From Clostridia bacterium (GTDB lineage: Bacteria; Bacillota; Clostridia; Lachnospirales; Cellulosilyticaceae): a stretch of 6,791 nt of DNA. The first letter of the stretch is position 1, and every line of letters begins with the position of its first letter. Below, one piece after another: positions 1 to 5,671 of this stretch. Made by a program: the position numbers and the translations under genes. The DNA is taken from assembly GCA_029256345.1 (NCBI GenBank), contig JAQSYC010000218.1:1-6791 (forward strand), in the 5' to 3' direction. The notes under the pieces were generated by a model. That model saw nothing but the letters and a program-made list of their open reading frames with translations, searched no databases and had not been told where the DNA came from.

Positions 1-431
1 CCATCACTTGCCATAAAATCCATAGCCTCTTTTGTTTTAAGCATATTACTCCATGCAATCATTTGGTTATGTACATCTAAATAGTTCTTCCACTCTGCTT
101 CAAACATCTGAATATCTTCATTATCATTTAGAGCTTTTTGCTCACTAATATGAAGCGCAATGGACTCTTTAAGACTTGCCAGTTCCTGTTGCAAGGCCTT
201 CATATCCTCACTACTTTGTGCTCCAATATGTTGGTATTCGAGGGATCTAAAAGTAGCCGCTTCAAAATTGAGCGTATGCCCATAGTTCAGCTGTGGGATA
301 ACTTCTCTAGAAATAATTTTTGCGTTTTCATTGACTTTACTAAGGCCTCCTACTGAAAAGATCCCTAGACCTATCAATAAAATGCCTAAAAACGAAAATG
401 AAAAAATAAGTTTACGTTTAATAGTAATCAT
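1..431 (-). CDS. Methyl-accepting chemotaxis protein-like receptor, N-terminal part (cut by window edge)
   Basis: The frame opens with ATG at 431-429 and stays open to base 1, giving 143 residues. An AGGAGT ribosome binding site (439-444) lies 7 bases upstream. The protein begins MITIKRKLIF, a short basic N-terminus, followed by one membrane helix at about residues 8-29. A mostly helical, charged region follows (residues 30-143), with the look of the four-helix-bundle ligand-binding domain (4HB_MCP type) found outside the membrane in chemoreceptors. In that family the missing part would hold a second membrane helix, HAMP and the cytoplasmic signalling hairpin that contacts CheW and CheA. None of these is visible, so a histidine kinase or diguanylate cyclase with the same sensor is possible. 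It is transcribed divergently from the OYE reductase gene. The receptor class is inferred; the membrane-sensor architecture is seen. Confidence 0.72.
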   Translation of the reverse strand, partial: MITIKRKLIFSFSFLGILLIGLGIFSVGGLSKVNENAKIISREVIPQLNYGHTLNFEAATFRSLEYQHIGAQSSEDMKALQQELASLKESIALHISEQKALNDNEDIQMFEAEWKNYLDVHNQMIAWSNMLKTKEAMDFMASD

Positions 432-649
432 ACTCTACACTCCTATATTTTATATTATATTTTATATTAAATGTTTTTAATATTCTATCATTTGAATTGT
501 TTTTTACTCTCTATATTATATTACCATAAAAATTTACAAATATCTCCTTATTCTTTTCTTCTTTTAAAATTATCTCAAGTGAAAATGTTTGATATACATT
601 TTGCACATTAAATATCCTGTTTTCATTAACACTTTATCAATTCACCGCA
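432..649. other. AT-rich divergent intergenic region
   Basis: This region separates the receptor gene on the minus strand from the reductase gene on the plus strand. It is very AT-rich, with repeated TATA/ATAT runs near 445-475 and 513-523 that could supply a -10 element for the receptor gene, but no convincing -35 partner at normal spacing was found. No coding frame, hairpin terminator or RNA gene was recognised. Confidence 0.5.
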
Positions 650-678
650 TTGACAAGATGCAGTGATTAAGCTAACAT
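650..678 (+). promoter_or_regulatory. Sigma-A-type promoter of the OYE reductase gene
   Basis: A consensus -35 box TTGACA (650-655) is followed after exactly 17 bases by TAACAT (673-678), a fair -10 box. The gene starts at 725, leaving a leader of about 40 bases with an AAGGA ribosome binding site at 711-715. No clear operator dyad was seen beside it. Confidence 0.65.
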
Positions 679-724
679 AAGGTTAATTAGAATTTTATAT
701 TTAAATAGGAAAGGATGTATACCC

Positions 725-1819
725 ATGAAAGCCTTATTTTCAGAAATTAAACTCAAAAACTTAAAAATCAAAAATAGGGTGGTAATGCCTCCTATGGTCA
801 TTTTTAAGCATGTAACAGCGGATGGATTGATTACAAAAGAACATATTGCCCATTATGAAGAAAGGGCCAAAGCCGGAGTTGGCCTCATTATTGTTGAAGC
901 AGTCTGCGTCAACAAAGAGGGCCGATTGGCACCCAGGCAGCTTGGATTATGGTCAGATGCCTTTATTGACGGACTACAGGAAATCCCAAAGGTCTGTCAC
1001 AAGTATGGTGCTAAGGTTCTTATCCAGCTGCATCATGCCGGAGCCAAAACACCCCCTAGTGTGTGCTCTGACAGCGTTTGTCCCTCTTCTTTTGAGACGC
1101 TCCGCTCTCCTGATGCCCCGTCCGTTCAGGCCAGAGCACTCACCCTTAGCGAAATTCATAACTTGCAAAATGACTTTGTGGATGCTGCCATCAGGGCTAA
1201 AGAAGCTGGATTTGACGGTATAGAACTACACGGAGCTCATGGTTATTTAATCAATCAGTTTTTTTCTCCCCTTATTAATAAACGAAAGGATTTATATGGC
1301 GGAAGTCTTGTGAACCGTGCTAGATTTGCTGTTGAAATCATTACTGAGATCAAACAAGTTGTAGGCAATGAGTTTATTATTGGCTGTCGAATGGGGTGTA
1401 ACGAACCCGATCTTCAAACCTCTATTGCTCTTGCTAAGCTATTAGAAAATGCTGGCGTTCAATTGCTCCATATCTCCTTTGGTTCTGGGCCAAGTCTTAA
1501 TTTTTCTTCTCCATCATTGATAGCGGCTTGTCCGGACTTTGACTATAGCTGGGTGGTTCATGGCGGAGTTGAAATGAAAATGCATTTAAAAGTTCCTGTG
1601 ATTGTCGTTTTTGGCATTAGAAAGCCCGAGGAAGCTGATGCACTTATCGAAAATAATCTAGCTGATTTTACAGCTGTTGGAAAAGGGTTATTAGTGGACC
1701 CTGACTGGGCTGAAAAAGCTCAAAAAGGCGGGGTCATTGCTTTTTGCCGAAGCTGTAAAAAATGTTTATGGTTTCAATCGGAGGACCTATGTCCTGCCAG
1801 AAGGGCCGTCAATAGTTAG
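725..1819 (+). CDS. NADH:flavin oxidoreductase, old yellow enzyme family, single TIM-barrel domain with C-terminal Cys cluster
   Basis: This 364-residue cytoplasmic protein should bind FMN and use NAD(P)H to reduce an activated C=C bond or a related electrophile; the real substrate is not evident. It covers a complete OYE barrel: MPPM at 21-24 in the first FMN-binding strand, QLHHAG at 101-106, the signature ELHGAHGYLINQFFSP at 167-182 with substrate-binding H169 and H172, YGGS at 191-194, NRAR at 197-200, and the FMN-phosphate region FGIRKPEEA...AVGKGLLVDP at 296-326. The usual VGR is VGK here. The tail carries Cys341, 344, 347 and 356 (CX2CX2CX8C), close to the spacing that holds a 4Fe-4S cluster in 2,4-dienoyl-CoA reductase and trimethylamine dehydrogenase. 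Those enzymes carry extra NAD(P)/FAD domains, which are absent here. An electron-donor protein or direct NADH use are both possible. The ATG at 725 has AAGGA 9 bases upstream. Family call is firm, substrate unknown. Confidence 0.93.
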   Translation: MKALFSEIKLKNLKIKNRVVMPPMVIFKHVTADGLITKEHIAHYEERAKAGVGLIIVEAVCVNKEGRLAPRQLGLWSDAFIDGLQEIPKVCHKYGAKVLIQLHHAGAKTPPSVCSDSVCPSSFETLRSPDAPSVQARALTLSEIHNLQNDFVDAAIRAKEAGFDGIELHGAHGYLINQFFSPLINKRKDLYGGSLVNRARFAVEIITEIKQVVGNEFIIGCRMGCNEPDLQTSIALAKLLENAGVQLLHISFGSGPSLNFSSPSLIAACPDFDYSWVVHGGVEMKMHLKVPVIVVFGIRKPEEADALIENNLADFTAVGKGLLVDPDWAEKAQKGGVIAFCRSCKKCLWFQSEDLCPARRAVNS

Positions 1820-1917
1820 ACTCCCCAAGACCTCAAATGTGTGGATTGCTGCTATTTACAGCTGTGCTAACACCATCAAAAGATGTATCATGTAGGTGCC
1901 ACTGAAATGATTACGGC

Positions 1918-1957
1918 AAAACGAGCAGTGAAAAACTCATTTTTCACTGCTCGTTTT
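1918..1957. terminator. Bidirectional rho-independent terminator between convergent genes
   Basis: A perfect 18-bp inverted repeat (arms 1918-1935 and 1940-1957) surrounds a 4-base loop CTCA. The core is ACGAGCAGTG, flanked by A runs on one arm and T runs on the other, so each strand reads GC-rich stem followed by U-rich tail. It sits between the end of the OYE gene (1819) and the end of the converging flavoprotein gene (1966), as expected for a shared terminator. Confidence 0.93.
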
Positions 1958-1965
1958 ATCTGTTT

Positions 1966-3501
1966 TTATCCTCTTGCCCATCGCGCTGGATACCATTTTT
2001 GAAACCATGATGTAAAAATGCCCATAAGCGCTGGCAGAACAGAATTGATTAACCCTATGTAGGGCGAAAAGCCGGTGTCCATCAGCATATAAGTCCAAAT
2101 CGGAGTGACAAGATATAATCCGCCCCAAGCGGCAGTCAATATGCGATTTATACTAATAAAAAGTGGATTATCAAAGGCTTTTTCTTCCCCATAGTTCACC
2201 GCACTGTAATGGGCGGTCAGCGGTATTTTGGGAAATGCGCCGATTGTCCATATCAGTCCAAAAATCAAATAGCTACCCGAAACCACAAGTCGTATATCCG
2301 TACCAAATAAAACTGCCAGTGAAAGTCCCGCCACAATTGGTACACTGATTTGCTCATACACAACAGGACGAAACACTAGCCACAATAATGGAACAGATGC
2401 TGCTATGACAATGCCTATTGTACCGCCGACAGCAGGATTTATCGCTATTGCGGTCCAAATGGCTATCCATGGCATGAGAAGAACCATCATATTGGTTTTA
2501 CGCCTTGACTTAATATCATTTGGCTTTGAAGGTGCGGGGGCACCAAACAGTTCATCCCACCTCAGCATAAGGTTAAAATCCCCGAGGACTTTATAAAGCC
2601 GCTGAAACAACGCGTCCTGTCCGGAAATTTCATTGCGGGCTATGGCACTCCACACCGAGTATGGCGTTTCTATTCTTGTGGTATAGGGTTTGAAACCATC
2701 CGTTATAACTTCTGATCCTTGCTTCGTCAACAAAATTTGATAGGTTTTGCCAATGTCAGTATACTGGAACTCCACAATACGCTCCACACCGTCCGGCCTA
2801 TATAAAGCCGCCATCTGTATTGTAAAATTGAGGCTGTTGTCTCCCGGAATGCCCACATCCCCATCATTTGGAATCCCCCACGAAGCATTCGCCATTTTTT
2901 CAAATGAACCCCGTGGATATAAGGGTGCTGCAAGTTCCTCCTGTGTTTCGGGATGAATTCCTCCGCCAGCATATTCTGCCCCTGCACGGCGGACGATTTC
3001 CAAATAGGCGTCCGTGCGGCTTTTCAGTTCCGGCACACGAAACAACTCTCCTTGGCCGCAAAAAATGGTCGTGTAGTTGCCATTCCCGAAAAAGTGGTCA
3101 AACATAGGGATTACGGCGTCATAATTCCCTTTTGCTGTCCAAAAGCCGCAGGTGGAAATAACAAGGTGTTTTTGCTGTGACGGCAGATTAAGAGGGAGTT
3201 GCCTGTCGATGAGATTTTTCATTTCTCCGGGAACGCCGAAATAATAGAGTGGAAAAGACCATACAATCACATCAGCGGCAATTATTTTGGCGAGAATTTC
3301 CGCCATTCCGTCATTAATAACACACTTTCCAGGTGTTTGATTCCAACATACAAAACACCCCAAACAGCCTTTTACATGAGCTTTTTCCACATCAATAATT
3401 TCTGCGTCTGTCCATTCAGCCCCGTTCAAAAATGCGTGGGTAAGGTTCATTGTATTGCTGCGTTCACTTTTAGGTGAACCATTCAAAACCAGAACTTTCA
3501 T
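1966..3501 (-). CDS. Membrane-anchored iron-sulfur flavoprotein: flavodoxin-like + SCP2-like + six-helix membrane domain
   Basis: A predicted redox protein of 511 residues from ATG 3501; a GTG one codon upstream (3504) would give 512, and the numbers here use that longer form. I prefer the ATG because AGGAGG lies 7 bases before it. Residues 2-200 are a flavodoxin-like NAD(P)H-dependent FMN reductase domain: VLVLNGSPKSERSNT (5-18) binds the FMN phosphate, SFPLYYFGVPGEMKNLIDR (83-101) is typical of the family. Cys47, 50, 53 and 61 form the compact CX2CX2CX7C motif known to hold 4Fe-4S in the Isf iron-sulfur flavoproteins. Residues about 225-320 resemble an SCP2 lipid-binding domain (YQILLTKQGSEVITDG, then helices). 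Residues 339-500 hold about six membrane helices. It is translationally coupled to the PadR gene upstream. A role in reducing hydrophobic quinones, nitro compounds or other membrane-soluble electrophiles is inferred. The region is visibly richer in G+C than the flanks. Confidence 0.87.
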   Translation of the reverse strand: MKVLVLNGSPKSERSNTMNLTHAFLNGAEWTDAEIIDVEKAHVKGCLGCFVCWNQTPGKCVINDGMAEILAKIIAADVIVWSFPLYYFGVPGEMKNLIDRQLPLNLPSQQKHLVISTCGFWTAKGNYDAVIPMFDHFFGNGNYTTIFCGQGELFRVPELKSRTDAYLEIVRRAGAEYAGGGIHPETQEELAAPLYPRGSFEKMANASWGIPNDGDVGIPGDNSLNFTIQMAALYRPDGVERIVEFQYTDIGKTYQILLTKQGSEVITDGFKPYTTRIETPYSVWSAIARNEISGQDALFQRLYKVLGDFNLMLRWDELFGAPAPSKPNDIKSRRKTNMMVLLMPWIAIWTAIAINPAVGGTIGIVIAASVPLLWLVFRPVVYEQISVPIVAGLSLAVLFGTDIRLVVSGSYLIFGLIWTIGAFPKIPLTAHYSAVNYGEEKAFDNPLFISINRILTAAWGGLYLVTPIWTYMLMDTGFSPYIGLINSVLPALMGIFTSWFQKWYPARWARG

Positions 3502-4058
3502 CACTTTACCTCCTCTAAAAGAGCGATTGCTTTATTCGCCCAGTCAAGTCCGGCACTGCAAAACGCTTCTCCATAAAGCAACGTCATTTTCCAGTATAGC
3601 GCCTTCCTATCGTCACCAACAATCGTTCCGTATTCAGAAATTGCATCATGAGCCACGCTCATTTCTTTACTATTTTCAAGACATTTTTCACGGTATGTGC
3701 GAAGCATTTCTAGTGATTGTTCGATACTCGTCTCTCCGGCGAAAAATACGCGCATTAGAAACGCACTCCTTACACGCATTGCATCCAAAATATCTGCTTC
3801 CGGCAAGGACAGCCACTTGGCAAGTTCTTCTTTGCCGCCCATCGTTAGAGTATATACTCTCTTGTTCGGTTTTTCACTCTGAATAATACGCTCGCTGGTT
3901 AGCCAACCGTAGCGTTCCATAGCATCCAGTTCTCTGTAAATCTGACTAGTCTTTGCCTGCCAAAAAAACGAAAGAGACTCACTAAACGCCTTATTCAGTT
4001 CATATCCCGTCATAGAGCCGTAATTCAAGAGCCCAAGCAAACCATACCTAAGTGACAT
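3501..4058 (-). CDS. PadR-family transcriptional regulator
   Basis: This 185-residue protein is a predicted DNA-binding repressor. Residues 5-80 form the PadR winged helix: YGLLGLLNYGSMTGYELNKAF (first helices), SQIYRELDAMERYGWL (38-53, recognition helix and the following helix) and KRVYTLT (66-72, wing). Residues 88-185 are helical, matching the C-terminal dimerisation domain of the longer PadR class (Vir_act_alpha_C type). PadR proteins usually repress a neighbouring gene until a phenolic, drug-like or other small ligand binds; the ligand here is unknown. The ATG at 4058 has AGGAGA (4065-4070) six bases upstream. Its TGA stop (3503-3501) shares a base with the ATG of the flavoprotein gene, so the two are one operon, and the regulator very likely controls its own promoter and therefore the flavoprotein. 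Confidence 0.92.
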   Translation of the reverse strand: MSLRYGLLGLLNYGSMTGYELNKAFSESLSFFWQAKTSQIYRELDAMERYGWLTSERIIQSEKPNKRVYTLTMGGKEELAKWLSLPEADILDAMRVRSAFLMRVFFAGETSIEQSLEMLRTYREKCLENSKEMSVAHDAISEYGTIVGDDRKALYWKMTLLYGEAFCSAGLDWANKAIALLEEVK

Positions 4059-4077
4059 ATGGCATCTCCTTTATAAT

Positions 4078-4113
4078 ATATTCAACAAGTTTATTATACA
4101 ACTATTAGAATAT
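4078..4113 (-). promoter_or_regulatory. Candidate operator for the PadR regulator (imperfect dyad)
   Basis: Two outward arms, GAATAT at 4108-4113 and ATATTC at 4078-4083, are exact inverted copies. The match extends inwards imperfectly to 12 bases per arm (9 of 12 positions agree). The dyad covers the -10 box and the likely start site of the PadR promoter, the position expected for autorepression. In AT-rich DNA such dyads can arise by chance, so this is a suggestion. Confidence 0.35.
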
Positions 4114-4121
4114 CCAATCAA
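4093..4121 (-). promoter_or_regulatory. Sigma-A promoter of the PadR-flavoprotein operon
   Basis: On the minus strand TTGATT (4121-4116) is followed after exactly 17 bases by a perfect TATAAT (4098-4093). The regulator's start codon lies at 4058, giving a short leader that includes AGGAGA. It is the only strong promoter seen for the two-gene operon. Confidence 0.8.
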
Positions 4122-4163
4122 GATTGAATTATTTTCATTTATTATAATTTTTTATATAAATTC

Positions 4164-4209
4164 AAAAAAGAGAAAAGCCATAAGATTTAAAAATCCTACG
4201 GCTTTTCTC
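4164..4209 (-). terminator. Rho-independent terminator of the small heat-shock gene
   Basis: Arms 4170-4187 and 4192-4209 form an 18-bp stem with two non-Watson-Crick positions and a TAAA loop; the core is GAGAAAAGCC against GGCTTTTCTC. Read on the minus strand, the stem is followed by TTTTTT (4169-4164). It lies 58 bases past the stop of the heat-shock gene. The plus strand has no T run after the stem, so it is not bidirectional. Confidence 0.88.
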
Positions 4210-4267
4210 GAAAAACGAAAACCTTCTTATTACCCAAGGCATTTCCAGCTTGGTGTTTTTGTACATC

Positions 4268-4714
4268 TTACTTGATTTCTATTTGGTATCTATTTTCATT
4301 AATCTCCACTTTTGGAGCAATAATTTTTAATATACCTTCTTCTAATGTTGCATCTATACTATCTGCTTTAATATTTTTTAAATAAACGCCTCTTTGCATC
4401 GAACTGGATTTTCTTTCTCTATGAATGTAATTATCCTTTTGTTCATTCACCTCTTCATTTTTCTGAATCGAAATAATGAGTTTATCTCCATTATAATCTA
4501 GCTTAATATCTTCTTTTTTAATGCCTGGTACTTCTGCCTCAATCAAATATTCCTTTTCGTTTTCTTTAACGTCCATCTTAAAGGTATCATTTCGTAAACT
4601 TCTTACAGGTGAAAAGCTATCATTAAAAAAGTCATCGATCATATTGTAGAAATCCACGAAGTCGCTGTTATTTTTCTGCATTACTTGACGATTAAAAGGT
4701 GTTAATCCAAACAT
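4268..4714 (-). CDS. hsp18: Small heat-shock protein, Hsp20/alpha-crystallin family (Hsp18-like)
   Basis: This 148-residue cytoplasmic protein is an ATP-independent holdase that keeps unfolding proteins soluble for refolding by DnaK-type machines. It starts MFGLTPFNR, like clostridial Hsp18, then has a short N-terminal arm with DFVDFYNMIDDFFND. The alpha-crystallin domain runs from about 44 to 137 and includes EAEVPGIKKEDI (59-70), the conserved HRERK (98-102) and the signature ATLEEGILKI (122-131). The C-terminal IEI (145-147) is the IXI motif used for oligomer assembly. Length is normal for the family. The ATG at 4714 has AGAGGAGGA (4721-4729) six bases upstream. It is a single-gene unit with its own promoter, a CIRCE operator and a terminator, so heat induction through HrcA is expected. 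Confidence 0.96.
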   Translation of the reverse strand: MFGLTPFNRQVMQKNNSDFVDFYNMIDDFFNDSFSPVRSLRNDTFKMDVKENEKEYLIEAEVPGIKKEDIKLDYNGDKLIISIQKNEEVNEQKDNYIHRERKSSSMQRGVYLKNIKADSIDATLEEGILKIIAPKVEINENRYQIEIK

Positions 4715-4747
4715 ATCAATTCCTCCTCTAAATAATGATTATTTTTG

Positions 4748-4774
4748 TTAGCACTCTATCAAGGTGAGTGCTAA
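4748..4774. promoter_or_regulatory. CIRCE operator (HrcA binding site)
   Basis: TTAGCACTC (4748-4756), nine spacer bases, then GAGTGCTAA (4766-4774): an exact match to the CIRCE consensus with 9-9-9 geometry. It begins 10 bases downstream of the -10 box of the heat-shock gene promoter, so bound HrcA should block transcription until heat stress inactivates it. The hrcA gene is not in this window. Confidence 0.97.
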
Positions 4775-4784
4775 TTACATTTTT

Positions 4785-4813
4785 AATATAACTCTACTTT
4801 TTTATTTTGTCAA
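4785..4813 (-). promoter_or_regulatory. Sigma-A promoter of the small heat-shock gene
   Basis: On the minus strand a consensus TTGACA (4813-4808) is followed after 17 bases by TATATT (4790-4785). The start site should fall at or just before CIRCE. The promoter sits immediately past the stop of the PTPS-like gene, and no hairpin separates them, so some read-through from the upstream operon is possible. Confidence 0.85.
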
Positions 4814-4844
4814 TACTCTTTTTTCAATTTTTTTAATCTCTTTC

Positions 4845-5225
4845 CTAATTTATTTTAATCTCATCAGATATATCAATCATGTATGAGCGGGTGGGCGTTT
4901 CGCTCATTTCTATGGATAAAAGCAACCAGCCTTTTTGAACGAGAATTTTTTGAAAAGCTTCTTTAAAATAAATACAAATATTTTCAAGTGTCGGATTTAA
5001 GGTGATAAAAGGGGCGTTTTTATTCAGATAGCGATCTTGAAAACTATCTAAATATTTTTCCATATCTTTTTCTATAGCATTAAAAGTAATAAAATCCTCT
5101 TTTACCTTAATGGTCTGAATAGTAATTTCCCATGTATGGGGATGCTCCTCCCCCAGTTGCCCATCAATATAGATAGAATGTGTTGCATTGAGATAAAATT
5201 TGAACCGGTATTGATTGTATTTCAA
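4845..5225 (-). CDS. Divergent QueD/6-pyruvoyltetrahydropterin synthase (PTPS)-fold protein, probably not catalytically canonical
   Basis: This 126-residue protein has the outline of the PTPS/QueD fold. The three zinc histidines appear as H16 (NATHSI), H28 and H30 (EEHPHTWE, where the family usually has HGHNY). NPTLENICIYF (77-87) matches the PT-E-N pterin-binding helix, and SIEMSETPTRSYMIDI (104-119) matches the strand with the conserved glutamate (E109). The catalytic cysteine expected just before the HxH pair is absent (GQLGEEHPH), and the usual DH of the catalytic pair is replaced around LDSFQDRYLN (59-68). A queuosine or tetrahydropterin role is therefore doubtful. The start is TTG at 5225, overlapping the GtrA stop as TTGA; AGGAG lies 10 bases upstream inside the GtrA gene. 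It is the last gene of the GGDEF-like/GtrA operon, which points to a shared, non-pterin-synthesis function, by inference. Confidence 0.78.
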   Translation of the reverse strand: MKYNQYRFKFYLNATHSIYIDGQLGEEHPHTWEITIQTIKVKEDFITFNAIEKDMEKYLDSFQDRYLNKNAPFITLNPTLENICIYFKEAFQKILVQKGWLLLSIEMSETPTRSYMIDISDEIKIN

Positions 5226-5671
5226 AGTGTTACATCTCCTTTGCTGCTGCAGCTAGTGCCCATCAGTTTATAGATAGATTTTCTGATATAATAAAGTATA
5301 AAAAACGGAACAACTACAGAAACTCCCTTACTGAATAAAAACTTAAAGGTTTCTGGTAAAAAATAGAATAATTTGTGATAACTGATACTAATAAGCCCGC
5401 CAGCTAAAAAAATCCCTAAGATAAATGTCCCCACATAAACTATGAAACCAATAGCTCCATACTCTGTCTGAAACACGGACTGTGATGACAAGATATAATG
5501 AATGAAAAACCCTAAAATCATACCTGCAGTATTGGCATATACGAGTTCCACTGCAAAATGATTCATTAAGAGCCATACCGCAGCACTGTCAATGATTGTA
5601 ACAGCCACAGAATACATCAGGTACTTTGTAAATGGACTGGCGGTTTTGAGTGCTTTCATTGGATTAGGCAT
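5222..5671 (-). CDS. GtrA-family membrane protein
   Basis: This 149-residue protein has four predicted membrane helices at about 16-36, 41-62, 72-96 and 108-130, with basic residues at the loops and ends (FTKY near 14-17, YIRKSIYK near 128-135). The first helix holds an internal aspartate (IIDSAAVW) and the second reads VYANTAGMILGFFIHYILSSQSVF, the typical GtrA pattern of a small-residue helix followed by N/H-Y and a K/S-x-x-F segment. GtrA proteins usually work with a glycosyltransferase and a polyprenyl-linked sugar donor to glycosylate surface polymers, and are thought to help move the lipid-linked sugar across the membrane. No glycosyltransferase is visible here; it may lie upstream of the right edge. 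The ATG at 5671 overlaps the end of the GGDEF-like gene by 8 bases, with GAGGTG just upstream. Confidence 0.88.
   Translation of the reverse strand: MPNPMKALKTASPFTKYLMYSVAVTIIDSAAVWLLMNHFAVELVYANTAGMILGFFIHYILSSQSVFQTEYGAIGFIVYVGTFILGIFLAGGLISISYHKLFYFLPETFKFLFSKGVSVVVPFFILYYIRKSIYKLMGTSCSSKGDVTL

Noticed and set aside
138..356. A 72-codon plus-strand frame opposite the receptor gene
   Set aside because: The minus-strand frame has a proper ribosome binding site, a membrane helix and a helical sensor; the plus frame has neither.
432..724. Possible RNA gene or riboswitch in the divergent intergenic region
   Set aside because: No stable GC-containing stem or conserved riboswitch motif was seen; the region is plain AT-rich promoter DNA.
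846..1223. A 125-codon plus-strand frame inside the OYE gene
   Set aside because: It is a shifted frame of a well-conserved enzyme and has no family features of its own.
2163..3477. Several plus-strand open frames of 60-92 codons opposite the flavoprotein gene
   Set aside because: They lie antisense to a gene with clear domains, overlap one another, lack good ribosome binding sites and show no recognisable motif.
3455..3886. A 143-codon plus-strand open frame across the PadR/flavoprotein junction
   Set aside because: It is antisense to the PadR gene and the start of the flavoprotein, both strongly supported; its residues look like reverse-strand translation with no domain pattern.
4731..4743. 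Palindrome AATAATGATTATT in the leader of the heat-shock gene
   Set aside because: It is short and wholly AT apart from its centre, too weak for an RNA thermometer or a terminator; CIRCE already explains the regulation.
4814..4844. Terminator for the GGDEF-like/GtrA/PTPS operon
   Set aside because: The stretch has A/T runs but no inverted repeat able to form a hairpin stem, so no terminator is called.
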